Positions 18,740 through 28,130 of a stretch of 64,000 nt of DNA are shown piece by piece. The number at the start of each line of letters is the position of its first letter. Positions within the stretch are counted from its first letter, which is position 1. The notes beneath the pieces are model-generated. The model had not been told where the DNA came from. It did no database searches and saw nothing but the letters and a program-made list of their open reading frames with translations. The stretch spans positions 9,160,501-9,224,500 of the forward strand of contig NZ_CP166850.1 of assembly GCF_041346945.1 (NCBI RefSeq), in the 5' to 3' direction. This DNA comes from Amycolatopsis sp. cg9. GTDB taxonomy: Bacteria > Actinomycetota > Actinomycetes > Mycobacteriales > Pseudonocardiaceae. The translations under genes were made by a program, and so were the position numbers.

Positions 18740-18950
18740 TTGCGCTCCACGTCTTTGCGGGCGGCGGGCCAAGCTTCGGCGGGGCGGCCTGCGGCTGCGT
18801 GCCCTGCGCCGCGGGGGGCTGCGTACCCGCGGGCGTGCCGTTCTGCTACTGGCCGTCGCCGGGCTGCGTGCCGGCGGGGTCGGTGGTGGCGGTTGAAGTG
18901 CCGGCCTGGCCGCCGTCGGCGGGGCCGTTCGTGGGGGAAGGGTGCGTCAT
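18740..18950 (-). pseudogene. Remnant of Pro/Gly/Thr-rich phage scaffold-like protein
   Basis: From ATG 18950 the minus frame reads MTHPSPTNGPADGGQ followed by TSTATTDPAGTQPGDGQ, then a TAG at 18846-18848, then more of the same low-complexity style (NGTPAGTQPPAAQGTQP). The composition is typical of the N-terminus of phage capsid or scaffolding proteins. The downstream part is missing because the DUF1232 gene begins there. Presence of a neighbouring phage-like small gene supports the reading. Confidence 0.35.
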
Positions 18951-19066
18951 GCCGATGAGGGTCGGGCGGCCGTGTCACCACATAGGACGGCCCCACCCGG
19001 TGAGTGCCGGGCGAGGCCATCGATCGGTGGGCTGTGATCAGGAGGGCAGGCGGAGCACGCCGGCGG

Positions 19067-19390
19067 TCATGCCCGTGGCGCTGTCCAGTTCAGGTAGACG
19101 CTGCCGTCGGCCTGCCTGTACTCCGGCCCGAACGGGCCCGCGACGAACGTCTTGCCTGCCGGAACCGTGATGACGCGGCCAGTCACGGTGAGGCCGTCGG
19201 GCGCGGCGGCCGGGCTGACGGGGATCATGCACGTGTGGCTGCCGGAGTCGGCGTTCTTGATGACGACGACCTCGCGGCCGTTGGTCGGGAAGCTTTTGCC
19301 GTTCGGGGATGCCGCGGCGTCGACGGCGCCGAGCACCAGTTCGGCACCGGCGCGGGTGAGCGCCTGCGGGGTGAGTGCGGTACGGGCCAT
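19067..19390 (-). CDS. Small phage-structural-type protein
   Basis: This 107-aa protein begins MARTALTPQALTRAGAEL and contains strand-rich segments (REVVVIKNADSGSHT, GRVITVPAGKTFVAGPFG, GSVYLNWTA). Small proteins of this layout are found in actinophage head/tail gene clusters and prophage remnants, probably as decoration or head-tail-junction proteins. No enzymatic residues are evident. It lies next to a decayed scaffold-like gene and an Acb2-like gene, suggesting prophage origin. Confidence 0.6.
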   Translation of the reverse strand: MARTALTPQALTRAGAELVLGAVDAAASPNGKSFPTNGREVVVIKNADSGSHTCMIPVSPAAAPDGLTVTGRVITVPAGKTFVAGPFGPEYRQADGSVYLNWTAPRA

Positions 19391-19451
19391 GACGGGTGTG
19401 TCCTCCTAGGACGGTGGGGTTGCTACTCCCGGCGAGGATCCCGCCGCGCTG

Positions 19452-19736
19452 TCACTCGGTTAGCGCGGCCCGAACGACACAGTCCTTGGCCTCCAGCAAC
19501 TTCCGCAGGCCAGCAGTCTTCTCCGGGCCGCCGGGGACGTTGTCGGCGATGTGCTCGACCAGCTCACCGAACAGCCGGGAATGCTCCCGGAGCGCGGGCG
19601 GCAGGTGCGTGAAGCGGAAGTGCTCGAGCATGGCCTCGGTGGCGGGATGGCGCGGCGGACAGCCTTCGGTGAGTTCGACATCTAACGACCGTGCAGCCGG
19701 GCTGTCACCAATTAGCAGCTTGAGTTGGCGCGACAC
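19452..19736 (-). CDS. Acb2/Tad1-like helical-hairpin protein
   Basis: This 94-aa protein has a C-terminal helical hairpin: helix 1 (LREHSRLFGELVEHIADNV), a Pro-Gly turn, then EKTAGLRKLLEAKDCVVRAAL. This spacing (LA-x-I, N-x-P, E-K-x-x-x-L-x-K-L-E-A) resembles the Acb2/Tad1 hairpin that phages use to sponge cyclic-nucleotide immune signals (anti-CBASS, anti-Thoeris). The N-terminal 40 residues (MSRQLKLLIGDSPAARSLD) are extra. Located among prophage-like remnants. Function is inferred from pattern only. Confidence 0.45.
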   Translation of the reverse strand: MSRQLKLLIGDSPAARSLDVELTEGCPPRHPATEAMLEHFRFTHLPPALREHSRLFGELVEHIADNVPGGPEKTAGLRKLLEAKDCVVRAALTE

Positions 19737-20381
19737 GTCGTCCAGGGTCGTGGAGAACTGCGCCTACGTGCTCAGATACACTCATGACAATGTACCTCAG
19801 AGCCGGAACTCGCAACAACGTTCTCCGACTTGAGATTGATCTTGGCGCGTCACCAACCTGGAGCGAATTCCAGGAGGGCGTAGCAGGCTTGAGCTCGATA
19901 ATTTCATATTGCACGCGATATGCAGTGTCGGTGTTCCTGCTGAGCACGCCGATCGAACTCCCCGCGCGCCCCTGACCGCCGGCGACATTGCCCAGGCCGC
20001 CAACGTTGTTTCTTTCGGTACGCCTGCGAAACCGGCGACCGCGAACGCGTTGGCCGGGGAGTCGGCCTCGCCTGGCGAGAGGCTAGCTAGGCCGCCCGCG
20101 CCAACCTCAAGCCGAGTGTCCGCGGCGAGAACGGCGGAAATCCGACGCGCCCTACCTGCTTTACGAGGCACGAGCCAGGATTCGGGTACCGCACGGGGCC
20201 GACAGCAGGCGCAGGCGGTGGAGGATGCGGTTGGCCGTTTCCACGGGCGGGGCGGGCCGGAGGAGGTCACGGTCTGCGCGGCGTCCGTCCTCCAGCTTAG
20301 CTCGATCGGATGCAGTTGCAGCACGGCCAGGCGGCCGCGGGCCGTGAAGCTGCAGAGGCGAAGACCACTCCCCCTCCCCCA
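19737..20381. other. Stretch without a supported gene
   Basis: Several overlapping open frames exist on both strands but none has a recognisable domain. The only suggestive piece is a 63-codon + frame from 19784 (MTMYLRAGTRNNVLRLEIDL) with locally lower GC, possibly the start of a lost gene. Confidence 0.4.
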
Positions 20382-20741
20382 TCAACACCACGGATCGCCT
20401 GTTTCGTCGCCTATCGAACCGGTCGCCTCGCCAACCTCGGTGATCAGTTCGACGATCGCCGCCGCGACCTGATCCGGTACATCGTGATTCATGTGATGAC
20501 CGGTGCCGTCCAGCACCAGGTCACGAAATCGCGTCGACTTGGCGGCCAAAGATCGCTGCAGATCGAGCCACACAGGGTAGACCGGGCACCAGCCGTTGCC
20601 ATCGCCGACAATCAGCACAATCATTGGCAGGTCACCTAGGTGTCGTGCCCAGGCCGGAGTGACGCGAGAGGCGACCGCCAACCCCAGCAGTTCTCCCACC
20701 ACGGCCCGACCGTGCGCCGTCGTCAGAGCCCGCCCGGACAA
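20382..20741 (-). pseudogene. C-terminal fragment of alpha/beta hydrolase
   Basis: The frame reads the last third of an alpha/beta hydrolase: DLPMIVLIVGD (strand 6 with conserved acid), a lid-type helix (WLDLQRSLAAKSTRFRDLVL), and the catalytic His in DGTGHHMNHDVPDQVAAAIV. The nucleophile elbow and the whole N-terminal core are missing, so the gene is truncated at its 5' end. Confidence 0.7.
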
Positions 20742-20910
20742 GATCGAGATGGCGCGTGACGCGAGACCCTACAACGGCGCCGGAGCGGGCTCGGCGGAGG
20801 AAAAGCAAGGAGACCTGTTCGTCGAACTCAACGCTGGGCCCTTGCCACTACTGGCGAATTGAGTGCCGCGACGACGAGAGAGGCCGCTCACGAGACGCTT
20901 GCGCCGATTT

Positions 20911-23496
20911 TCACGACGTCGATCGCCCGGACAATTGGTATCGCCAGTAGGCGAGATGTTTGCGCGTCGTCATGGTTTCGGGATGGTGCGGGCCTAGCAC
21001 CCGCAGAACATCGGTGAGCAACTGCTCGAGCATGGCCGCTGCGCCGCCCGGATCACCTGCCCGACCCCGGCAGAAGGCAAGGTTGCTGCGGGTGATCAGG
21101 GTGTCGCGATGGTCTGGGCCGAGCACCCGGGCGCGGTCAGTGAGCAACTGCTCGAACGCGGCCGCTGCGCCGGCCGGATCACCTGCCTCACTCCGCCACT
21201 CGGCGAGGTTGCTACGTGTGATCAGGGTGTCATGATGGTCGGGACCTAGCACTCGCAGAACATCGGCGAGCAACTGCTCGAACATGGTCGCGGCGCCGGT
21301 CGTGTCGCCCGACTTACCTCGCCAGTCGGCGAGGTGGCCACGGGTGGTCAGGGTGTCGGGATGGTCTGGGCCCAGTGCCCGGATACGGTCGGTGAGCAAC
21401 TGCTCGAACGCGGCCATCGCACCGCTCGGACCGCCCGCTTCACCCCGCCAGTAGGCGAGGTTGCCGCGATTGGTCAGGGTGTCGCGGTGGTCGGGACCTA
21501 ACACCCGCAGTTGGTCGATAAGCAACTGCTCGGCCGCGGCCGCGGCGCCAGCTGGATCACCTGCCTCATTCCGCCAGTAGGCGAGGTTGCCACGGGCGGC
21601 CAAAGTGCGGGGATGGTCGGGACCCAGCACCCGGAGTACGTCGTTGAGCACCTGCTCAGATGCGGCCGCGGCGCCAGCCGCATCTCCCGACTTACCTCGC
21701 CAGTCGGCGAGGTGGCCGCGAGCGGTCAGGCTCTGGGGATGGTCGGGGCCCAATACCCGCACCCGATCGGTGAGCAACTGCTCAAACGCGGCCATCGCAC
21801 CAGCCGGATCACCTGCATGGCCCCGCCAAAGGGCGAGGTTGCTGCGGACCGTCAGGGTGCGGGGATGGTCCGAGCCCAGCACCCGCATCGTATCGGTAAG
21901 CAACTCTTCAAACGCGGCTACCGCGCCAGCCGGATCACCCACCTCACCCCGCCGGATGGCAAGATTACCGCGGGCGGCCAAGGTGTCGGGATGGTCCGGA
22001 CCCAGCATCGTTATGGCGGTGGTGTGCAGCTGGCGAAAGTAGTCCCTGGCCTCGGCGGCCAGTCCCCTGTCGCCGAGGCTGTTTCCCGCGAGAAACAGCA
22101 CTAAGTGCTTATCGTGCTCCCACAGATGCTGGCCGGCCGCTTCAGCCATGGCATCGGTGTTCCCGCGCAGCACCTGCTCCAGCGCAATGTCGGGTTCCGG
22201 GTTCGGCCAAATGTGCCAGAGAGCGTCCGCCGCCGCGTGCACCGCCGTTTTGAGCCTTGGTGCGGGCAGAGCATCTCGGGTAGCACGCTGCACCAACGCG
22301 TGCACCCGCACCATCCGAATGTCCGATCTCGGGTCCAGAGTGATCAGATTCAGCCGGTGTAGGCACCCCAGCCCGTCCCAAGCCTGCTCCGCGTCCACCT
22401 CACATTCAGTCCGGCCCGCGAGCAGGCCGGTGACCGATGGAGCTGTGAACAGCGCGACGGGGATGCCATTGGGGTCCAGGATGCTGGCCACCTCGAGCAA
22501 GGCACCAGCGATCCCCGCCGGTTCCAGCTGGTTGGCCTGCTCCACCGACAACGACCAGGTCGTGGCCACGGTCGCGCGGTGCTCATCGGGCAGCCCGTCC
22601 GGCTCGGGCAGCAATGAGGCAAGGCTCCGCCGCCGACTGAACCAGCGGGTGCGGTAGTCGGCGCAGGACAGGCCACGGTCCAGCATGTACGCGGCGGCTT
22701 GCGCCAGTGCCAACGGCAGACACCCCAGCACTACCGCCAGCTCGGCGACGCCCTCGGTCAGTCGCGGCTGGTCGGCCAGTGCGGTCCGCAGGTACGCCAC
22801 AGCCTCTTCTGGAGTGAAGACGTCGACCTCGACCAGGCGGCGGCCGTGTCCGCGCAGCGCGGCGTCTCGGCGCCGGGTCGTCACCACCACCCGACCGCCG
22901 GGAGCCGCCGGTGGCCAGAGTCCCCGCAGATCGGCCGGATTCTGCACGTCATCGAGAACAATTAGCCATCGAGCGGACGCGACGGCCAGCCATTCCAGCA
23001 GCCGCCGCGCACAGTTCTCCAGGTCAGTGTCATCAAGGCCGATCAGATCGGCAGCCACGCGGGCGTATGTGGACACAATCGCCTCCCGCGACCCCGCCGT
23101 CACCCACACCCAGACATCAACCTCGCCGGCGGCCCAGACCTGCTGGGAGTAGTGCAGCGCGACCTGTGTCTTGCCGACCCCGCCCAGCCCTGAAACCACG
23201 CCAGTGTGCATCCGAGGCTGAACAGTCAGAACCGCGGCGTTCCCGTCGCCCTCTAACGCTTCCACCAGCATGCGGGTCGTCCTCGCACGTTCCTGGAACG
23301 CTGCCGCCTGCTGCGGAGCGACGCCCGCACGGTACGGCAGCGACACCGCAGGCTTGGGCTGCTGGTGAACGTGCACGTCGCCGTTGACGACGCCCGTTTG
23401 AATCAAAGTCCCGGACACGCCGCCGACCACCTGGTTTACCGTGCCGTTGTCGGGCGACACCTCGTTGCGGTGACTCACCGGACCAGTATTTCTCAC
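20911..23496 (-). CDS. STAND (NB-ARC) NTPase with kinesin-light-chain TPRs
   Basis: This is an 861-aa protein. N-terminal 45 residues carry the short strand-rich motif (NQVVGGVSGTLIQTGVVNGD, then VHVH) often found in front of actinobacterial STAND proteins. The NB-ARC domain follows: Walker A GLGGVGKT (103-110), Walker B RWLIVLDD (177-183), sensor-1-like VVVTTRRRD (about 205), GLPLALAQ-equivalent CLPLALAQ (about 262), then a winged helix with LHRLNLI and VRVHALVQR. About 490-855 hold nine 42-residue TPR units with LGPDHPDTL-type motifs. STAND proteins act as NTP-driven switches; no effector domain is fused, so an unknown partner would be needed. GTG start. A degenerate partial copy exists at 31171-31596. 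Confidence 0.88.
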   Translation of the reverse strand: MRNTGPVSHRNEVSPDNGTVNQVVGGVSGTLIQTGVVNGDVHVHQQPKPAVSLPYRAGVAPQQAAAFQERARTTRMLVEALEGDGNAAVLTVQPRMHTGVVSGLGGVGKTQVALHYSQQVWAAGEVDVWVWVTAGSREAIVSTYARVAADLIGLDDTDLENCARRLLEWLAVASARWLIVLDDVQNPADLRGLWPPAAPGGRVVVTTRRRDAALRGHGRRLVEVDVFTPEEAVAYLRTALADQPRLTEGVAELAVVLGCLPLALAQAAAYMLDRGLSCADYRTRWFSRRRSLASLLPEPDGLPDEHRATVATTWSLSVEQANQLEPAGIAGALLEVASILDPNGIPVALFTAPSVTGLLAGRTECEVDAEQAWDGLGCLHRLNLITLDPRSDIRMVRVHALVQRATRDALPAPRLKTAVHAAADALWHIWPNPEPDIALEQVLRGNTDAMAEAAGQHLWEHDKHLVLFLAGNSLGDRGLAAEARDYFRQLHTTAITMLGPDHPDTLAARGNLAIRRGEVGDPAGAVAAFEELLTDTMRVLGSDHPRTLTVRSNLALWRGHAGDPAGAMAAFEQLLTDRVRVLGPDHPQSLTARGHLADWRGKSGDAAGAAAASEQVLNDVLRVLGPDHPRTLAARGNLAYWRNEAGDPAGAAAAAEQLLIDQLRVLGPDHRDTLTNRGNLAYWRGEAGGPSGAMAAFEQLLTDRIRALGPDHPDTLTTRGHLADWRGKSGDTTGAATMFEQLLADVLRVLGPDHHDTLITRSNLAEWRSEAGDPAGAAAAFEQLLTDRARVLGPDHRDTLITRSNLAFCRGRAGDPGGAAAMLEQLLTDVLRVLGPHHPETMTTRKHLAYWRYQLSGRSTS

Positions 23497-23639
23497 CGCG
23501 CCTAGCGCGTAGGAGCTGGCACGCTGATCCGAACGGCGGAATATCGACCGCGCCCCGCCTTACCTGCGCTTGGCAGGACGTTGCTCACCGCGACACGCCG
23601 CATTCTCAGCATTCCGTTCCCTGACCTTGCTGCTTTGAA

Positions 23640-23885
23640 GAACCATCAAGCCGCAGGCCCAGCAGCTCATCGCGTCGGCGGCAAGCGCGCCGCCTGGCGC
23701 CGCGATCGTCGCCGACCTTTCCTGCGTCACGCAGCTCAGCCTCGAAGCCACAGCCGCTCTGTTGACTTTGGCACGCCTCTGCCAGGTAGAAGGCCGCACC
23801 CTACGGATCACCGTCTCGGTCTCCGCCCGCCGCAAACTCGCCCCTAGGCCTCGAGACCGTCCTCCCCCTGCAATCACCATCGTGA
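23640..23885 (+). pseudogene. STAS-domain (anti-sigma antagonist-like) fragment
   Basis: The frame reads GAAIVADLSCVTQLSLEATA and LARLCQVEGRTLRITVS, the central part of a STAS domain; after a frameshift near 23847 the natural end LGLETVLPLQSPS follows with stop at 23883-23885. The 5' part is interrupted by a stop near 23640. It is a dead remnant of an anti-anti-sigma factor-like gene. Confidence 0.6.
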
Positions 23886-24667
23886 GCAGCTTGTGATGTC
23901 GGATCCCCGTCGTCCAGCCGACCTCACCACCCGAACGTGTGACGGCCTCGGATAGAGGCGATCGGCTCTGGCCACGTCGGTAACCAGAGAGCAGACTGTC
24001 GGCAAGTCATCAGGCAGAGGGCCTTCGGTCCGCGTTCCGGTGGCCCAGGTCCGTGGCCCGGTTCAAACCAGAGCCCACCGCGGATCGCCCCAGCCGTCGG
24101 TCCCGATGGCCCTTGTGCGCTCCACATAGGTCGCTCCCGCAAGCACGAGTCCATCGCGGCGGCGGGACGCATACCCCTGGCGGATCCGTCAGCCCACCCG
24201 ACTCGGTTCTGAGCAAAGCGCTGTCAGAAGCGGATGCTTCCCTGCACCATGCTGGTGCCGTGTTCCTGCTGTCCCAACTGCTGGGCCGAGACATCGACCA
24301 CGGGGAAGGCCTGCAGGGGGAGGGTCGGTGGGATGGCGACATCGGCCTCGGTACCGGCCGTGACTCCCAGCGGGGAACGCGTCACGCTCTGTGGCATCCG
24401 TCGACATCCGCATCCAGCGCGTAACAGTGCCCGAAAGCCGCTTCCGGTCACGAAAAGAACTCAGCCGACGATGTTCACGATCATTTCCGCTGGTGACCAC
24501 AGTGAGCGACTGACTCACTATCGTTACCTAGGGTAATAAATTGAAACTTCAAGTTCACTCGTTCGGAGCAAGTGGAGACGTGACACGTCGCCCCGAGCTG
24601 CATTACGACATGAGCGCGCACTGTCACTGGCCGGCGGCGAGCCCGCGAGACGACGACCTACCCCCAC
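23886..24667. other. Stretch without a supported gene
   Basis: Short open frames occur on both strands. A minus frame ending at 24224 has a protein-like tail (AFPVVDVSAQQLGQQ) but no start or domain could be justified. The rest shows no coding signal I can support. Confidence 0.4.
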
Positions 24668-25033
24668 CTCCGGAGCTGCGGACAACGGAAACTGCACGTC
24701 CAGCCCGACCTGAGCCTATGGGTCAACGGCCGCTGCCGGTTCGTCGGCGAACTCAAATACCGCATGGACACCGGCACCGGAGACGCCCAGCACCTCTACC
24801 AAACCCTCGCCTACGCAACCGCCACCGGACTGCCCGACGCAACACTCATCTACGCCGACGGCCCACCGACCGGCAGCATCCACAACCTGCCCCGCGCCGG
24901 CACCAGAATCCACGTGCGACACCTCGACCTTGCCGCGAGCACCGACGAGATCCTCGGACAGATCAGGCGCCTTGCCCAGCACATCAAGCACGACGTCGCG
25001 CATCCCGCCAACCCGGGACGCTCCGGCCCCTGA
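24668..25033 (+). pseudogene. C-terminal fragment of McrC-type nuclease subunit
   Basis: The frame reads the PD-(D/E)XK core of McrC: QPDLSLWV (first acidic residue), GRCRFVGELKYRMDTG (E-x-K), then helix HLYQTLAYATATGLP and strand DATLIYADG, with the typical C-terminal helix RRLAQHIKHDV. The N-terminal two thirds of McrC and the whole of McrB are absent. McrBC cuts modified DNA; this relic cannot. It lies 190 bp upstream of an intact serine recombinase, which may have caused the truncation. Confidence 0.75.
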
Positions 25034-25221
25034 TCTAGCTTCCCCCTGCCGGCTGCAATCGGTAGCGAGTTGAACTCAGCGCTGATATTGACAGAAAAAC
25101 GTGGCGGCTCGACCGCTTACCGCCTCGAACGAGGTACCTCCCTGGCCAGCAGATCTAGCATCACCGACCCTGATGATTGTGGCGGGGAAAGTCATAGTTG
25201 CTCGAGTTCGGAGGCGACGTC

Positions 25222-26697
25222 GTGGACGCCCCGGCTGATCCCTGGGCTGAGCTCGACGCCCTATGGGGGAGTGCCCCCGCCTCAGCCGCCGAGACGAACG
25301 CGCAATCGTTCGCCTTCTACGGCAGGTGCTCGACCGAGGACCAACAAGACCCAGCCACATCTCGTAGCTGGCAGTTGCGCAACGCGTGCCGGTTCGTGGA
25401 GCCGCTCGGCGGCCAGGTCGTCGAGGAGTACTTCGACATCGGCCAGTCCCGCTCGGTTCCCTGGCATCGCCGACCGGAGGCCGGTCGCCTCCTCGACGGG
25501 CTCAGGGCCACGACGCGCCGGTGGACGGCGGTCGTCGTCGGCGAAGGCACCCGGTGCTGGTTCGGCAACCAATTCTCCCTCACTGCACCACGCATGGCCG
25601 CCTACAACGTCCAGCTGTGGGTTCCCGAGCTCGGCGGCTGCTATCAGCCCCGCAACCCCTCCCACACCATGCTGATGAGCCTCCTCGGCGGCATCAGCGA
25701 ATCCGAACGCCAACACGTCCAAGCCCGCGTCCGCGCCTCCATGGACGCCCAAGTCATCAGCGAAGGGCGCCACGAAGGCGGACGAGCCCCGTACGGCTAC
25801 GTCGTCGTCGACGGCGGACCCCACCCCCACCCGCGCAAAGCCGCCGACGGCCTCCAACTCCGCATCCTCCACATCGACGACGAAGCAGCCGACATCGTCC
25901 GCCGCATCTTCGCCGACTACCTCCGCGGCCTCGGCGACCACGCCATCGCCACCGGACTCGACCACGACCACATCCCCTGCCCCTCCGCACGCCACCCCGA
26001 ACAAAACCCGCACCGCCGCGGCGACGGCTGGCTCGCAAGCACCATCCGCTCGATCCTCGAAAACCCCCGATACACCGGCTACGCGGTCTTCGGTCGCTGG
26101 ACCAAAACAGAAGTCCTCCTCGACCCTGATGACGTATCAGCCGGCCACGCCGTCCGCTTCCGGCGAGCACCACCCGACCGAGTGGTCCGCTCCCGCATGC
26201 CGGCACATGCACCGATCATCACAGTCCAGCAGTTCACCCAGGTGCAGCTCCTCCGGCGGGCAAAGACCCTCACAGGCCGAAGCAAAGCTGACCGCCACGG
26301 GCGCCGTACACGCCACACGTACCTGTTTCAAGGACTCATCCGATGCGCCGCCTGCGATCGAAAGATGGTCAGCTCAACAACAGGCCCGCACCGCTACTAC
26401 CGCTGCATACGGCGCGGGTCGACCAATCCACCGACGCATCCTTACTCGATCTCGGTCAGAGAAGATCACGTGCACCGAGCAGTCAAAACATGGCTCGAAG
26501 ACCTCGACGCCTCCGAGGCGGCGGTTAAATCGACCCTTGCCCCTCTCGTTGAGACGCCCTCACTCAGCGATGAGCCAGCAAGAACTTACCGCGCCTTGCA
26601 GCTTCTAATTGCTTACGACCATCGCACCGCGACCTTGACGATGACCTTGCAACCGCCTGGCTTGGGCCCTCGGCTGCACAATCGCATGCGACTATGA
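25222..26697 (+). CDS. Large serine recombinase (integrase/resolvase family)
   Basis: This is a 491-aa protein from GTG 25222, chosen because GGAGG lies 7 nt upstream; an in-frame TTG at 25198 is possible. Resolvase domain near residues 20-160: FAFYGRCSTEDQQDP supplies the catalytic Ser in RCST, and GGISESERQHVQARVR is the E-helix. Recombinase domain: GGRAPYGYVVVDGGPHPHP, CPSARHPEQNPHRRG, LENPRYTGYAVFGRW. Zinc ribbon: IRCAACDRKM and YYRCIRRG. Such enzymes mediate attP/attB integration and excision. No excision factor or clear att repeats were seen. It is the intact homologue of the decayed copy at 6560-7850. Both ends abut gene fragments, fitting an insertion. Confidence 0.9.
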   Translation: MDAPADPWAELDALWGSAPASAAETNAQSFAFYGRCSTEDQQDPATSRSWQLRNACRFVEPLGGQVVEEYFDIGQSRSVPWHRRPEAGRLLDGLRATTRRWTAVVVGEGTRCWFGNQFSLTAPRMAAYNVQLWVPELGGCYQPRNPSHTMLMSLLGGISESERQHVQARVRASMDAQVISEGRHEGGRAPYGYVVVDGGPHPHPRKAADGLQLRILHIDDEAADIVRRIFADYLRGLGDHAIATGLDHDHIPCPSARHPEQNPHRRGDGWLASTIRSILENPRYTGYAVFGRWTKTEVLLDPDDVSAGHAVRFRRAPPDRVVRSRMPAHAPIITVQQFTQVQLLRRAKTLTGRSKADRHGRRTRHTYLFQGLIRCAACDRKMVSSTTGPHRYYRCIRRGSTNPPTHPYSISVREDHVHRAVKTWLEDLDASEAAVKSTLAPLVETPSLSDEPARTYRALQLLIAYDHRTATLTMTLQPPGLGPRLHNRMRL

Positions 26698-26875
26698 GCT
26701 GAGCTCTCGCGCTGATGGCAGCCGGCACAGTGCAGTCAGCCGCGGCTAGCACGCAGCGCCGGGCCAGATCACGGACCTCGAGCAGCGTCAGCGGGGTGCG
26801 CCGCCAGGTCCACCCCGGGCAATGGAGCTTCGCGGCGTCGGCGGTGACGGTCGGGCTGAACCTATGCCAGAGCAC
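26698..26875 (-). pseudogene. N-terminal fragment of unknown protein
   Basis: From a start at 26875 the minus frame reads a plausible protein start (MLWHRFSPTVTADAAKLHC) and a helix (LLEVRDLARRCVLAAADC) before it runs into the 3' end of the recombinase gene. It looks like a gene cut by that insertion. Family unknown. Confidence 0.35.
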
Positions 26876-27088
26876 AGCGACCTGACTTGCTGGACGTCAC
26901 AGCAGAGACCTCGACAACCACCAACGTCGAGCCGCCAGCCCGGCCAGGCTCTCCGCCGGCGGCACTGCCTGCTCGCGCGTCGTCGTCGCCGCGGTCGCCG
27001 AGCCTGTCGTCCCACTGCTGGAAACAGCCGGGCACGAAGGGTCGCTGCGGCTCTACCGCGACACTCACGGCCATCCTCATGTCCGGGA

Positions 27089-27345
27089 TCAGCGCGGTGA
27101 ACGGGTTCCCCTGCGGAGCCGGGCGAGGTCGGGCAACGCGATCAGCTCCAGCTGCCCCGGCGAAGGCGTGCGGCGGGCCGCGCCCTCGAGGCAGCGACCG
27201 CAGGTGATCTCTTCATCGGTGACCTGCAGCCGGTCCTGGAAGTCCCAGCCGCCGATCGCGGCTCCGCGGGCAGGCAGCCACTGGTCGTTGACCTCGTGAA
27301 CGGTGCACGGCCCCGAGCACCGGGGTGCGCGGCGGCCCAGACCGC
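27089..27345 (-). pseudogene. Fragment of a CxxC small protein
   Basis: One minus frame reads HEVNDQWLPARGAAIGGWDF followed by QVTDEEITCGRCLEGAARR and a stop at 27089-27091. The Trp/Gly-rich turn plus C-x-x-C suggests a small zinc-binding protein. The 5' end is not recognisable because of frame loss around 27340. Confidence 0.4.
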
Positions 27346-27690
27346 CGGCTCCGCAACGCCGGCGGGGCGGGCGTGGCGGGTGCGGCGCCGGAACACGCCC
27401 AGCCCGCCCCCGGGCCGCGCGATCGGGGACAGCTCAGGCAACAAGCTCGGCTCCGGGGCGGCGTCCATGACCTCCACGGCGACAGCAACTCCCGGTGATA
27501 TTCCGGCGCCATACGGTGACAATGCCGCCGCAACGGCCGAAGAAGAAAGAGCTCATGCCACGCACGATCCGGCCGCGGTGTCACCGGCGGCCGATGTCGG
27601 CGACACCCCGACGCAAAGCCGGCAGGACGTCGCAACCGAAGTCGGTGGCAAGGCCCGTCTTCCCCACGGGCCTCGCCACCACAAACAGCC
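27346..27690. other. Stretch with no gene, containing a strong hairpin
   Basis: No coding frame is supported. At 27645-27679 a 14-position stem (GTGGC, A-C mismatch, AGGCCCGT pairing with ACGGGCCT and GCCAC) encloses a 7-nt loop. Without a T-tract it could still be an actinomycete-type terminator. Confidence 0.45.
27645..27679. terminator. Long GC-rich hairpin
   Basis: The arms GTGGC-A-AGGCCCGT and ACGGGCCT-C-GCCAC pair at 13 of 14 positions around CTTCCCC. It is one of the strongest hairpins seen between fragments here, and actinomycete terminators often lack a U-run. Orientation is unknown. Confidence 0.4.
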
Positions 27691-28130
27691 TAGCGCATAC
27701 TCGAACTCGCGTTCGACAACGTCACCGGTCTCACGCTCGAGCCGCCGCTGCGCCCGAATCTCGAGCAGCTGCGCTACCGCTGCCCGGCCGGGCACGACCT
27801 GAGCGTGGCCGGCGCGGTCACCGGCGCCTGCCACGCCCTCGGCGTGCTGCAACGCACCTGTCTGGCCTGCGAGGCCCTGCGCGCGTCCCGGACGAGCTGG
27901 GCGTTGGTCGACGTCCACTGCCAGGCGCAGGTCCCCGCTGCAGAGCACGACGGGACCCGCCTCGAAGTTGTCGTCGCGCCAGCGGTCCCGGCCGGTCTCG
28001 GCGTCCTGCAGCTGCGCCGCGGCGCGACGCTGTTCGCGGCGGCCGGACTGCTGCCGTGCGGGACCTGCCGCCGGGCCGTGCTCGCCGACCTGACTGTGCC
28101 CGACCCGCACGCCCTTCAGTCACAAGGTCC
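27691..28130 (+). pseudogene. Fragment of cysteine-rich hypothetical protein
   Basis: The frame reads RILELAFDNVTGLTLEPPLR, then CPAGHDLSVAGAVTG, RTCLACEALRAS and GLLPCGTCRRAVLADL. Three Cys pairs suggest zinc binding. A TAG lies directly upstream in frame and no start codon precedes the first conserved block, so the N-terminus is lost; GTG 27805 gives only a partial domain. The frame runs on into the 3' end of the convergent Sel1 gene. Family not recognised. Confidence 0.45.

Noticed and set aside
19909..20472. 187-aa plus frame
   Set aside because: Low-complexity Ala/Arg/Ser composition, no SD and overlaps the antisense hydrolase fragment.
24224..24451. 75-aa minus frame with protein-like tail (AFPVVDVSAQQLGQQ)
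   Set aside because: No start signal, no recognised domain and competing frames; possibly a remnant but not supportable.
26822..27207. Overlapping frames on both strands around 26.8-27.2 kb
   Set aside because: All are Arg/Pro/Ser-rich and lack motifs; only the fragments at 26698-26875 and 27089-27345 look protein-like.
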